Below are positions 54,104-62,899 of a DNA stretch of 64,000 nt, in pieces (the first letter of the stretch is position 1; every line of letters begins with the position of its first letter). A model generated the notes under the pieces. It saw only the letters and a list, made by a program, of their open reading frames with translations. It did not search any database and was not told the origin of the DNA. The DNA is from an uncultured Clostridium sp. (GTDB lineage Bacteria; Bacillota; Clostridia; Lachnospirales; Lachnospiraceae). The stretch covers positions 30,778 through 94,777 of the forward strand of contig CAMMNN010000009.1 of the NCBI GenBank assembly GCA_946498245.1, read 5' to 3'. Both the position numbers and the translations under genes were made by a program.

Positions 54104-55612
54104 ATGACAGATAAGAAAGATAATATCGTCTTATCAATACGTGGTATGAGCAAATCCTTCGGGCGCAACCGGGTTTTGGATCATATCAACCTGGACGTAA
54201 AGCGCGGGACGGTTATGGGCCTTATGGGGGAGAACGGAGCCGGAAAGTCGACAATGATGAAATGTCTCTTCGGTACCTACCAGAAGGACGAAGGCACGAT
54301 TTTCCTTGACGGCAAGGAAATCAGCTTTTCCGGACCCAAAGACGCTTTGGAAAACGGAATCGCAATGGTTCATCAGGAATTAAACCAATGTCTGGAAAGA
54401 AACGTAACGGACAATCTGTTCCTGGGGCGCTATCCCGTTAATTCCATGGGAATTGTTGATGAAGGCAGAATGAAAAAGAAGGCTTCCGAGCTTTTCAGAA
54501 AGCTGGGAATGACTGTAAATCTTACTCAGCCAATGAGAAATATGTCCGTATCCCAAAGGCAGATGTGCGAAATTGCCAAAGCGATTTCTTATAATTCCAA
54601 GGTTATTGTTTTGGACGAGCCGACTTCCTCCCTGACGGTACAGGAAGTGGATAAGCTTTTTGAAATGATGCGGATGCTGAAATCTCAGGGAATTTCCCTG
54701 ATTTATATTTCCCATAAGATGGATGAGATTTTCGAAATTTGCGACGAAATATCCGTACTTCGGGACGGTAAACTGGTTATGACCAAGGAAACGCAAGACA
54801 CCAACATGAACGAGCTGATTGCGGCTATGGTTGGCCGTTCTCTGGAAAACCGTTTCCCGCCGGTGGATAATAAGCCTAAGGATGTGATCCTGTCTATCCA
54901 GCATCTGTCCACAAAATTTGAACCCCACCTTCAGGATATTTCTTTTGACGTCCGGGAAGGAGAAATCTTCGGACTTTACGGTCTGGTGGGAGCAGGACGT
55001 ACAGAGCTTCTGGAAACCCTTTTCGGCGTCCGTACCAGAGCGGCGGGGCGTGTGTACTTTAATGGCCGACTGATGAATTTCAGTAGCGCTAAAGAAGCCA
55101 TTGAACACGGCTTTGCCATGATTACTGAGGAACGAAAGGCCAACGGCCTTTTCTTAAAGGCGGATCTGACCTTCAATACCACCATTGCGAACCTGAATCA
55201 GTATAAATCCGGATTTGCTCTTTCGGATTTGAAAATGACAAAGGCTACTGCGAAAGAAATTAAAATCATGCATACCAAGTGTATGGGGCCTGACGACATG
55301 ATTACAAGCCTTTCCGGCGGAAATCAGCAGAAGGTTATCTTTGGAAAGTGGCTGGAACGTGCGCCCCAGGTATTTATGATGGACGAACCGACAAGAGGAA
55401 TTGACGTCGGCGCCAAATATGAGATTTACGAGCTGATTATCAATATGGCGAAGCAGGGCAAGACGATTATCGTCGTTTCCTCTGAAATGCCGGAGATCCT
55501 GGGAATTACCAACCGCATCGGAGTTATGTCCAACGGTCACCTTTCCGGTATCGTCAATACGAAGGAGACTAACCAGGAAGAGCTTTTAAGACTCAGTGCG
55601 AAATATCTATAA
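54104..55612 (+). CDS. Sugar ABC transporter ATP-binding protein, MglA-like
   Basis: 502 residues with two ATPase modules. The first has Walker A GENGAGKST and signature MSVSQRQM with VLDEPTSSL; the second has GLVGAGRTELLETLFG and signature SLSGGNQQKV with MDEPTRGID. This double layout and length match MglA/RbsA-type ATPases of the CUT2 sugar transporters. It powers uptake through the permease encoded next. GGAG-like sites precede the start. Confidence 0.93.
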   Translation: MTDKKDNIVLSIRGMSKSFGRNRVLDHINLDVKRGTVMGLMGENGAGKSTMMKCLFGTYQKDEGTIFLDGKEISFSGPKDALENGIAMVHQELNQCLERNVTDNLFLGRYPVNSMGIVDEGRMKKKASELFRKLGMTVNLTQPMRNMSVSQRQMCEIAKAISYNSKVIVLDEPTSSLTVQEVDKLFEMMRMLKSQGISLIYISHKMDEIFEICDEISVLRDGKLVMTKETQDTNMNELIAAMVGRSLENRFPPVDNKPKDVILSIQHLSTKFEPHLQDISFDVREGEIFGLYGLVGAGRTELLETLFGVRTRAAGRVYFNGRLMNFSSAKEAIEHGFAMITEERKANGLFLKADLTFNTTIANLNQYKSGFALSDLKMTKATAKEIKIMHTKCMGPDDMITSLSGGNQQKVIFGKWLERAPQVFMMDEPTRGIDVGAKYEIYELIINMAKQGKTIIVVSSEMPEILGITNRIGVMSNGHLSGIVNTKETNQEELLRLSAKYL

Positions 55613-55630
55613 TGGGGGAGATTGACAGAT

Positions 55631-57286
55631 ATGGCAAATGAAAACAGTAAGATACTTACAGTTGAACGGGAAAAGCAACTGCGTCAGCCGATTGATGAAT
55701 ACGTCGGCAAGATCCAGAAAAAGATCGACGATCTCAGAGCGGACGGTACAGAGAAGGTTGTTTCTCTGCAGGGCGATATTGACGCTTTAAAGAGGGATCG
55801 TATTTATACGAAAGAAGAAAAAGAAGCGAAGCTGTCTCAGGCAAGAGCAGAGCTGGAAAAGGCCAAAGCCGTAGAATCGAAAAATAAGGACGAGGTTTCA
55901 AAGCTTATTGCTGATGCGGAAAACTATATTAAAGCCCACTTTGAAAAAGACTATTACCAGCCTGTATGCGAAAGCTGCAAGGCGGAGATGGACGCCGCAA
56001 AAGCAAACTATAGCAAAAGAGTAGCGGAGCTGAAGCAGCAGCATCAGCAGACGATTTCCAAATTGTCGGATCATCAGGAAATCAAAGACGAAAAGTACGT
56101 TTACAAAAACAGGCTTTTTGACGCCAAAATGGAGTACGAGAAAAATGTCCAGGAAATTAAGGACAGAAAACACGGCGCTTACAGCTACAGACACCATCTG
56201 CTGGATATGCTCCGTATGTCCAAATTTACGTTTGTGGAAACAGCCCAGGAGAAGTGGGAGAATTACAAGTACAAATTCAATTACAAGGAGTTTCTGTTAA
56301 GAAACGGTCTTTATATTGCCATTGTGATTATTTTTATCGGTTTGTGTATTATCACTCCGATTTTAAAGAATGTCCAGCTCCTTACTTATAATAACGTACT
56401 GAATATTCTGCAGCAGGCTTCTCCCAGAATGTTCCTGGCTCTGGGCGTTTCCGGCCTGATTATGCTGGCCGGTACTGACCTGTCCGTAGGCCGTATGGTA
56501 GGTATGGGTATGACGACGGCAACCATTATCATGCACCAGGGTCCCAATACGGGTATGGTTTTTGGCCACGCTTTTGATTTTTCCGGGATGCCCACGCCGG
56601 CAAAAATCGTTTTTGCACTGTTTATGTGCATACTGCTGTGTACGATTTTTACTACCATTGCAGGCTGCTTTACGGCAAAGTTTAAGATGCATCCCTTTAT
56701 TTCAACCATGGCAAATACCCTGATCATCTTCGGATTGGTTACCTACTCCACCAAGGGCGTATCCTTCGGCGCTATAGAGTCTACCATTCCCAGCATGATC
56801 ATTCCTAAGATTAACGGATTCCCCACCATTATCCTGTGGGCGGTAGCTGCCGTTATCATTGTATGGTTTATTTGGAATAAGACTACATTCGGCAAAAATC
56901 TGTACGCCGTAGGCGGAAACCCGGAGGCGGCTTCGGTTTCCGGTATTTCCGTATTTAAAGTAACAGTAGGCGCTTTTATTCTGGCTGGTATTCTGTACGG
57001 CTTCGGTTCCTGGCTGGAGTGCGTCAGAATGATGGGTTCCGGTTCTGCCGCTTATGGACAGGGCTGGGAGATGGATGCCATTGCAGCCTGCGTAGTGGGC
57101 GGCGTATCCTTTACCGGCGGTATTGGTAAAATCTCAGGCGTAGTAGTAGGCGTATTTATTTTCACCGCCCTTACATACTCCCTTACGATTCTGGGTATTG
57201 ATACCAACCTGCAGTTCGTATTCTCCGGTATCATTATTGTTACGGCAGTAACCCTTGACTGTCTGAAGTACGTTCAGAAGAAGTAA
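55631..57286 (+). CDS. Sugar ABC transporter permease, MglC-like, with N-terminal coiled-coil extension
   Basis: 551 residues from ATG 55631, 10 bases after GGGGGAG; the tracked TTG at 55622 is too close. Residues 1 to about 215 are charged, helical and coiled-coil-like (EEKEAKLSQARAELEKAKAV, then KRVAELKQQHQQTISKLSD), with CESC near residue 117. Membrane helices begin near 226 (LYIAIVIIFIGLCIITPIL) and the rest is a normal MglC/RbsC core with GTDLSVGRMVGMG and GGNPEAASVSGI. E. coli MglC is about 336 residues, so the extension is an addition of unknown role. Confidence 0.9.
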   Translation: MANENSKILTVEREKQLRQPIDEYVGKIQKKIDDLRADGTEKVVSLQGDIDALKRDRIYTKEEKEAKLSQARAELEKAKAVESKNKDEVSKLIADAENYIKAHFEKDYYQPVCESCKAEMDAAKANYSKRVAELKQQHQQTISKLSDHQEIKDEKYVYKNRLFDAKMEYEKNVQEIKDRKHGAYSYRHHLLDMLRMSKFTFVETAQEKWENYKYKFNYKEFLLRNGLYIAIVIIFIGLCIITPILKNVQLLTYNNVLNILQQASPRMFLALGVSGLIMLAGTDLSVGRMVGMGMTTATIIMHQGPNTGMVFGHAFDFSGMPTPAKIVFALFMCILLCTIFTTIAGCFTAKFKMHPFISTMANTLIIFGLVTYSTKGVSFGAIESTIPSMIIPKINGFPTIILWAVAAVIIVWFIWNKTTFGKNLYAVGGNPEAASVSGISVFKVTVGAFILAGILYGFGSWLECVRMMGSGSAAYGQGWEMDAIAACVVGGVSFTGGIGKISGVVVGVFIFTALTYSLTILGIDTNLQFVFSGIIIVTAVTLDCLKYVQKK

Positions 57287-57327
57287 TTCAATACAACAGT
57301 TTAGCGGAACGGAAAAAAGAAAACGGG

Positions 57328-57356
57328 TTGACACTTTCTGCTAATTGTGCTAAATT
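57328..57356 (+). promoter_or_regulatory. Promoter of the leuS T-box leader
   Basis: TTGACA (57328-57333), 17-bp spacer, TAAATT (57351-57356). Confidence 0.75.
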
Positions 57357-57361
57357 TAGAA

Positions 57362-57656
57362 GCAGTTTAAATACTGAGACGGGGAATAGTAGGAGTGTAA
57401 GCGGCATACAGAGAGCCGCCGGAAGGTGAAAGGCGGATGCGGAAAGCACACTGTGAACTGGCCCCTGAGTAGCGTGCTGAAACCCGGCAGAAACCGCGGA
57501 TTTTTCGGGGAAGTAGGCATTGCCGGGGCTGTCCCGTTACTGGCAGAAGGGTAGAGATACCCCCAGAGCGCATACGTAAGTATGAAATAAAGTGGTACCG
57601 CGTAAGGATTCCTCCTGCGTCTTTATGGTGAAAGCCGAAGATGCAGGAGTTTTTTA
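57362..57656 (+). promoter_or_regulatory. T-box leader, leucine specific
   Basis: The antiterminator sequence TGGTACCGCG lies at 57593-57602. Upstream, a long stem I has AGAGAGCCGCC and its GTGAACTGG strand; the specifier codon is read as CTG (57458-57460), followed by GCCCCTGAG, which is usual downstream of specifiers. The terminator CTCCTGCGTCTT/AAGATGCAGGAG (57612-57649) is followed by six T. Uncharged tRNA-Leu should stabilise the antiterminator and switch on leuS. Confidence 0.93.
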
Positions 57657-57696
57657 TTCTACAGGAAATTCTTCCGAATTTCCTGTAGAATAAAAA
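57651..57696 (+). other. 21-bp perfect inverted repeat overlapping the T-box terminator U-tract
   Basis: The left arm TTTTTATTCTACAGGAAATTC (57651-57671) and right arm at 57676-57696 pair perfectly around TTCC. The first five T are the terminator tail itself. The minus strand could use the same hairpin. Confidence 0.85.
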
Positions 57697-57764
57697 GCCC
57701 CTCCGGGCAGGAACGCACTGCGGCGGAGAGGCGTTATGCCGCTAAAGCGACCCGCTGCAGGCGG

Positions 57765-57792
57765 AGAATCCTGCAAGGCAGGATTCTTTTTA
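57765..57792 (+). terminator. Second terminator-like hairpin before leuS
   Basis: AGAATCCTGC-aag-GCAGGATTCT, perfect 10-bp stem, followed by TTTTAT, ending 34 bases before the leuS ATG. TGCAGG at about 57756 can pair with CCTGCA of its left arm, an alternative fold. Confidence 0.7.
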
Positions 57793-57825
57793 TGTAAAAA
57801 GGAAATGTGTAAAGGAGAGTTAAAA

Positions 57826-60237
57826 ATGGCACAGTACAACCACACTGCCATTGAGAAAAAATGGCGTGAAAACTGGGAGAAAAATCCCATTAATGTAAAT
57901 GACGGCAAGAAGCCCAAATATTACTGTTTGGATATGTTTCCTTACCCGTCAGGAAGCGGCCTTCATGTAGGCCACTGGAGAGGCTACGTAATTTCCGATG
58001 CCTGGAGCCGCTACCAGCTTTTAAAAGGGCATTACGTAATCCATCCCATGGGCTGGGACGCATTTGGCCTTCCGGCGGAAAATTATGCTATTAAGATGGG
58101 CGTTCACCCCGCCAAATCCACGGCTGAAAATGTAGCAAATATTAAGAAGCAGCTTCAGGAAATCGCCGCTATTTACGACTGGGATATGGAAGTCAATACC
58201 ACAGATCCTGGCTTTTATAAATGGACCCAGTGGATTTTCGTACAGATGTTTAAAAAGGGTCTGGCTTATGAGAAGGAGTTCCCCATTAACTGGTGTCCTT
58301 CCTGTAAGACGGGTCTGGCCAATGAGGAAGTGGTAAACGGCTGCTGCGAGCGCTGCGGCTCTCCCGTTACCAAGAAGAACCTGCGCCAGTGGATGTTAAA
58401 GATTACGGCTTATGCAGAGAGGCTCCTGAACGATCTGGATAAGCTGGACTGGCCGGAAAAAGTAAAGAAAATGCAGACCGACTGGATCGGCAAGTCCTAC
58501 GGCGCGGAAGTGGATTTCCAGGTTGATGGAAGAGAAGAAAAGATTACCGTATACACCACCCGTCCAGATACCCTTCACGGGGCTACCTTTATGGTACTGT
58601 CTCCGGAGCACAAGCTGGCCAGAGAACTGGCGACGGAAGAAACCAGAGAAGCCGTAGAAAAATATATTTACGACGCTTCCATGAAGTCTAACGTTGACCG
58701 TATGCAGGCAAAAGAGAAGACCGGCGTATTTACCGGCTCCTATGCCGTCAATCCCTTAAACGGAAAGAAAGTTCCCATCTGGCTCTCCGATTACGTTTTG
58801 GCGGACTACGGTACCGGCGCCATTATGTGCGTACCGGCCCATGACGACAGAGACTTTGAATTTGCCAAGAAATTTAATATTCCCATTATCCAGGTAATCG
58901 CCAAAGACGGAAAAGAAATCGAAAATATGACAGAGGCTTACACGGAAGCGTCAGGAACCATGATCAATTCCGGAGACTGGAATGGCATGGAGTCAGCGGT
59001 TCTGAAGAAAGAAGCGCCTCTCATGATTGAAAAAATGGGAATCGGCAAGAAGACCGTTAATTACAAGCTGCGTGACTGGGTATTTTCACGGCAGAGATAT
59101 TGGGGCGAACCCATTCCCATTATCCATTGTCCCAAGTGCGGCAATGTGCCGGTTCCGGAAGATCAGCTTCCACTGACCCTTCCTGATGTAGAGAGCTACC
59201 AGCCTACGGGTACAGGAGAATCTCCTCTGGCAGCCATTGACGAATGGGTCAACACAACTTGCCCCTGCTGCGGCAGTCCGGCAAAGAGGGAAACCAATAC
59301 CATGCCCCAGTGGGCGGGATCTTCCTGGTATTTCCTGCGCTATGTTGACAATAAAAACGATAAAGAGCTAGTTTCCAAGGAAAAGGCCCACAAATACCTT
59401 CCCGTGGATATGTATATCGGCGGTGTAGAACACGCGGTACTTCACCTTCTGTATTCCCGGTTCTATACAAAATTCCTCTATGACATTGGCGTAGTGGACT
59501 TTGACGAGCCCTTTACCAAGCTCTTTAACCAGGGCATGATCAACGGAAAGAACGGTATTAAAATGAGCAAGTCCAAAGGCAACGTGGTTTCTCCCGACGA
59601 TCTGGTAAGAGATTACGGCTGCGACGCTCTGCGGCTTTACGAACTCTTTGTAGGCCCGCCGGAGCTGGATGCGGAATGGGACGACAGAGGAATCGACGGA
59701 GTGGCCCGTTTCCTGAACCGTTTCTGGAATCTGGTAATGGACAGCAAGGACAAAGATGTAAAAGAGACCAAAGAAATGGTGAAGCTGCGCCATAAGCTGG
59801 TATTTGACATTGAGCAGAGATTCTCCCAGTTCAGCCTCAACACCGTTGTGTCCGGCTTTATGGAGTACAATAATAAGCTTATTGATTTGGCAAAGAAAGA
59901 AGGGGGAATCGATAAGGAAACCCTGAAAACCTTTACCATTTTGCTGGCGCCCTTTGCTCCCCATATTGGTGAGGAACTGTGGCAGCAGTTAGGCGGAACG
60001 GACAGCGTATTCCATGCTCAGTGGCCGGAGTGCGATGAGGAAGCTATGAAGGATGATGAGATCGAAATCGCCGTTCAGATTAACGGAAAGACCAGAGGCG
60101 TCGTAAGCATTCCCGCAGACATTGACAAAGCCGCCGCATTAGAGGCCGGGAAAGCCGTTATTGCAGATAAGCTGACCGGAAACATTGTAAAAGAAATCTA
60201 CGTTCCCGGAAAGATCATTAATATTGTAATGAAGTAA
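57826..60237 (+). CDS. leuS: Leucyl-tRNA synthetase
   Basis: 803 residues from ATG 57826 (MAQYNHTAIEKKWRENW), after AAAGGAG; the tracked start at 57736 runs through the leader. Class I synthetase with the HIGH-type motif seen as SGLHVGHWRGY, a zinc-type CPSCKTGLA/CERCG, an editing (CP1) domain with TTRPDTLHGATF and the DDRDFEFAKK region, and KMSKSKGN. It charges tRNA-Leu in translation and is controlled by the T-box leader. Confidence 0.97.
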   Translation: MAQYNHTAIEKKWRENWEKNPINVNDGKKPKYYCLDMFPYPSGSGLHVGHWRGYVISDAWSRYQLLKGHYVIHPMGWDAFGLPAENYAIKMGVHPAKSTAENVANIKKQLQEIAAIYDWDMEVNTTDPGFYKWTQWIFVQMFKKGLAYEKEFPINWCPSCKTGLANEEVVNGCCERCGSPVTKKNLRQWMLKITAYAERLLNDLDKLDWPEKVKKMQTDWIGKSYGAEVDFQVDGREEKITVYTTRPDTLHGATFMVLSPEHKLARELATEETREAVEKYIYDASMKSNVDRMQAKEKTGVFTGSYAVNPLNGKKVPIWLSDYVLADYGTGAIMCVPAHDDRDFEFAKKFNIPIIQVIAKDGKEIENMTEAYTEASGTMINSGDWNGMESAVLKKEAPLMIEKMGIGKKTVNYKLRDWVFSRQRYWGEPIPIIHCPKCGNVPVPEDQLPLTLPDVESYQPTGTGESPLAAIDEWVNTTCPCCGSPAKRETNTMPQWAGSSWYFLRYVDNKNDKELVSKEKAHKYLPVDMYIGGVEHAVLHLLYSRFYTKFLYDIGVVDFDEPFTKLFNQGMINGKNGIKMSKSKGNVVSPDDLVRDYGCDALRLYELFVGPPELDAEWDDRGIDGVARFLNRFWNLVMDSKDKDVKETKEMVKLRHKLVFDIEQRFSQFSLNTVVSGFMEYNNKLIDLAKKEGGIDKETLKTFTILLAPFAPHIGEELWQQLGGTDSVFHAQWPECDEEAMKDDEIEIAVQINGKTRGVVSIPADIDKAAALEAGKAVIADKLTGNIVKEIYVPGKIINIVMK

Positions 60238-60250
60238 TCAATATATAAGA

Positions 60251-60290
60251 AATGGCGCAGATAGTGGAGGCATTGTCTGCGCTATTTTTA
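60251..60290 (+). terminator. Terminator after leuS
   Basis: AATGGCGCAGA (60251-60261) pairs with TCTGCGCTATT (60276-60286), one G-T, followed by TTTAAA. Confidence 0.75.
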
Positions 60291-60335
60291 AAATGAGTGA
60301 TGGGGAAGCCGGTCCCAGTGTAAAAGGAGGTCGCC

Positions 60336-60734
60336 ATGACAAAGGAAAAAATATTTCAGATGGATTTTGCGAAAGTATATCCGCTGCTGGTTGCTAAAGC
60401 TGAGAAAAAGTCCCGTACCCGCGGCGAAGTGGAAGAAGTTACTTGCTGGCTTACAGGGTATAGCCGCGAAGAACTGAGAGAACTTGAACAGAGTTCTGTC
60501 AGCTATGGGGACTTTTTTCGCCTTGCTCCTGCGCCAAATCCGGAACGAAAGCAGATTACAGGATCAGTATGCGGAGTAAAAGTAGAAACAATAGAAGATC
60601 CTTTGATGCAGGAAATTCGCTATTTGGATAAGCTGGTAGACGAGCTGGCCAAGGGGAAGCCCCTGGAAAAAATATTAAGGAGAAGTGTTCGTAAAAGCTC
60701 TTTGAAAGAATCGAAGATTAGCCGCACCAGTTAA
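60336..60734 (+). CDS. DUF2200 domain protein
   Basis: 132 residues. The sequence matches my memory of DUF2200: KIFQMDFAKVYPLLVAKAEKK, CWLTGYS, and a strongly conserved EDPLMQEIRYLDKLVDELAKGK. Function unknown; the family is small and cytosolic. The last 20 residues (RRSVRKSSLKESKISRTS) lie beyond the usual domain end and run into the gene remnant that follows, so the tail may have been altered by a fusion or frameshift. AAGGAGG precedes the ATG. Confidence 0.75.
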   Translation: MTKEKIFQMDFAKVYPLLVAKAEKKSRTRGEVEEVTCWLTGYSREELRELEQSSVSYGDFFRLAPAPNPERKQITGSVCGVKVETIEDPLMQEIRYLDKLVDELAKGKPLEKILRRSVRKSSLKESKISRTS

Positions 60735-61122
60735 AACAGTATCCAGATTGCTGCAGGTTGGGGCAGATGCATATAAAACGAAAACCGATGAAGAACTAGC
60801 TATATTAAATATGTTGGAATGTGATGTAGTTCAGAGGAATAAAGGAATAGACGGATTCTTAAAGAAATTCTATTTAGACGCTCCTGTTGCAGTAAAGATA
60901 CAAAAGTCTGATGAAAGTTTTTCCGAGGCAGTCAGTTTGCTGGATAATGCAGGAAAAAGAAAAACGTGCAGTTATACGGTATTAATTCGGACCTCTGAAG
61001 GTTTAATGGATAGTGAAATATCGGTACCATCAAATATGATTGTAATAGATGCACTTAATTTACAGTTGCAGTCCAGCTTGTTAAAAATAAACGGTTATAA
61101 TAAAAAATTCATGCAAGGGTAA
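60706..61122 (+). pseudogene. Remnant of an unrecognised gene (no proper start)
   Basis: An open frame of about 138 codons bounded upstream by TGA at 60703; the tracked TTG at 60748 has no ribosome site. It reads RRLAAPVKTVSRLLQVGADA, DEELAILNMLECDVVQ, APVAVKIQKSDESFSEAVSLL and KTCSYTVLIRTSE. It is protein-like and ends with a natural stop, so it looks like the C-terminal part of a longer lost protein. I cannot name the family securely. It overlaps the last codons of the DUF2200 gene in another frame. Confidence 0.5.
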
Positions 61123-61128
61123 GGATAC

Positions 61129-61340
61129 CACAATAAAAGGACGGATTTCCGCTCCTATTTTCTGACTTTCGGCGACGGGGCAAGATTGGAAATCATGAAA
61201 AAGCCGGAGATGGAAGACAGTGAAAAAAGTCTGGCGCGGACGGCTACGAAGTGGTCAGCGGCCCCAGAACAACGGGAGACGGGTATTACGAAAGCTGCAT
61301 TGTGGGCCTGGAAGGAAATCAAATAGAAATCACCGTTTAA
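61129..61340 (+). pseudogene. Decayed VOC (glyoxalase/bleomycin-resistance) family gene
   Basis: One frame gives HNKRTDFRSYFLTFGDGARL then [14 protein letters not shown]. After about 61236 the similarity continues in another frame: [20 protein letters not shown] then [14 protein letters not shown] and a stop at 61338-61340. These are the middle and the end of a typical VOC protein; the segment between is missing and the frame has shifted, and the N-terminus is gone. So the gene has lost its start and has an internal deletion. The tracked extension of ddh from 61220 reads through it. Confidence 0.75.
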
Positions 61341-61402
61341 TCATTGAAATGAAGACGGGCAGGCAGTATAATGAGAGCAGCAAAAAGAGGAGGAAATTGA
61401 CT

Positions 61403-62389
61403 ATGACTATTAGAATCGGCATTGTCGGATACGGCAATTTAGGAAGAGGCGTGGAATGCGCCGTAAAACAGAATCCGGATATGGAGCTGGCAGCGGTATT
61501 TACCCGCAGGGATCCGGAGTCTCTGTCCATCCTTACAAAAGAGGCAAAGGTTTGCTCCATCAAGGAGGCCAAGGACTGGCAGGGAAAAATTGACGTTATG
61601 ATTCTCTGCGGAGGAAGCGCTACAGATCTTCCGGAGCAGACCCCGGAATTTGCAAAGATGTTCCATGTAATAGACAGTTTCGATACCCACGCTAAGATTC
61701 CGGAGCATTTCGCCAAGGTGGACGAGGCTGCGAAAGCAGGAGGAAAGGTGGCCATTATTTCTGTGGGCTGGGATCCGGGCCTGTTTTCCTTAAACCGTCT
61801 GTACGCCAACGCAGTTCTGCCGGAAGGCAGCGACTATACTTTCTGGGGCAAAGGCATCAGCCAGGGCCATTCCGACGCTATCCGCAGAATTGATGGCGTA
61901 AAGGATGCCAGACAGTATACCATTCCCGTAGAGGGAGCTTTAAAGGCTGTAAGAAACGGGGAGAATCCTCAGCTTACTACCAGAGAGAAGCATACCAGAG
62001 AATGCTTTGTAGTAGCGGAAGAAGGGGCGGATCTGGAACGGATTGAGAGAGAGATCAAGACCATGCCCAATTACTTTGCCGATTACGATACCACGGTTCA
62101 TTTTATTACAGAGGAAGAGCTGCAGAGAGATCACAGCGGGATTCCTCATGGCGGTTTCGTGTTCCGCAGCGGAAAAACAGGTTGGAACGGAGAACACAGC
62201 CATATTATCGAATACAGCCTGAAGCTGGATTCCAATCCGGAATTTACTTCCTCCGTTCTGACGGCTTATGCAAGAGCCGCCTTCCGAATGGCTGAGGACG
62301 GCATGAAGGGCTGCAAGACAGTTTTTGACGTTGCCCCGGCATATCTGATCTCCAAAAGCGGAGAGGAAATCCGGAAACACTTATTATAA
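61403..62389 (+). CDS. ddh: meso-diaminopimelate dehydrogenase
   Basis: 328 residues from ATG 61403 (MTIRIGIVGYGNLGRG), with AGGAGG upstream; the tracked start at 61220 includes the VOC remnant. NADPH-binding GYGNLGRGVECA at the N-terminus, ILCGGSATDLP, SVGWDPGLFSLNRL, and C-terminal HSHIIEYSLKLDSNPEFT. The enzyme makes meso-DAP in one step from tetrahydrodipicolinate, for lysine and peptidoglycan. Strong terminators follow. Confidence 0.95.
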   Translation: MTIRIGIVGYGNLGRGVECAVKQNPDMELAAVFTRRDPESLSILTKEAKVCSIKEAKDWQGKIDVMILCGGSATDLPEQTPEFAKMFHVIDSFDTHAKIPEHFAKVDEAAKAGGKVAIISVGWDPGLFSLNRLYANAVLPEGSDYTFWGKGISQGHSDAIRRIDGVKDARQYTIPVEGALKAVRNGENPQLTTREKHTRECFVVAEEGADLERIEREIKTMPNYFADYDTTVHFITEEELQRDHSGIPHGGFVFRSGKTGWNGEHSHIIEYSLKLDSNPEFTSSVLTAYARAAFRMAEDGMKGCKTVFDVAPAYLISKSGEEIRKHLL

Positions 62390-62403
62390 TATATAATTAC
62401 AAG

Positions 62404-62474
62404 AGCGCCGGGAAAGCCATGGAGCGTTTTTCCCGGCGCTTTTCATGTAACAGGGGATTTCCTATTACATGAAA
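62404..62474. terminator. Terminator of ddh with adjoining second inverted repeat
   Basis: AGCGCCGGGAAA/TTTCCCGGCGCT (62404-62440) followed by TTTT. The T-tract begins a second inverted repeat TTTCATGTAACAGG/CCTATTACATGAAA (62441-62474, one mismatch). Downstream GCCCCCGCCGG-atag-GCGGC may serve the convergent minus-strand gene. Confidence 0.75.
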
Positions 62475-62500
62475 GCCCCCGCCGGATAGGCGGCAGGTAT

Positions 62501-62806
62501 TCAGGGATTGGAGCGCCGCCCCCTGGTTCCCTGGCGGGACAGCTTTTTAGACAGAAGGCGAAGGGTATCCAGCCGCTTTTTGTCAGCAGGAGAAAAGCCG
62601 GCGGTTAAAATGGAAACCAGCAGCTCTGTTTCCTCGTCAGTGAAATGGATTCCCTGTTGGGAAGCGTCGGCATTGAGGCTGAGGAAGGTGGAGATAAGCT
62701 GGCTTTTTGGGGTTTGCCTGACCTTTTCTGCAAACTGCGTCAAATATTCCAGTTTTTTCGGATCCATGTCTTTGAGTCTGGGATCGTTTTTCCATTGGTA
62801 TTCCAT
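62501..62806 (-). CDS. Small hypothetical protein
   Basis: 101 residues, helical and charged, starting MEYQWKNDPRLKDMDPKKLEYL and ending in RQGTRGRRSNP. AAAGGAG precedes the ATG on the minus strand. I do not recognise the family. It lies 93 bases downstream of another unknown gene on the same strand (62900-63388); the two look like one operon. No membrane segment or signal peptide. Confidence 0.65.
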   Translation of the reverse strand: MEYQWKNDPRLKDMDPKKLEYLTQFAEKVRQTPKSQLISTFLSLNADASQQGIHFTDEETELLVSILTAGFSPADKKRLDTLRLLSKKLSRQGTRGRRSNP

Positions 62807-62899
62807 ATTGCATACTCCTTTCTATGGGGTCCTGCAGGCTGATATGTATCAGCCCCGGGGCAGAGCGTGAAAACAGAAACAAGGGCTTACATAAATGAT

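Noticed and set aside
57654-57917. Minus-strand 87-aa ORF over the leuS leader
   Set aside because: It is antisense to the leader hairpins and the leuS start; no ribosome site.
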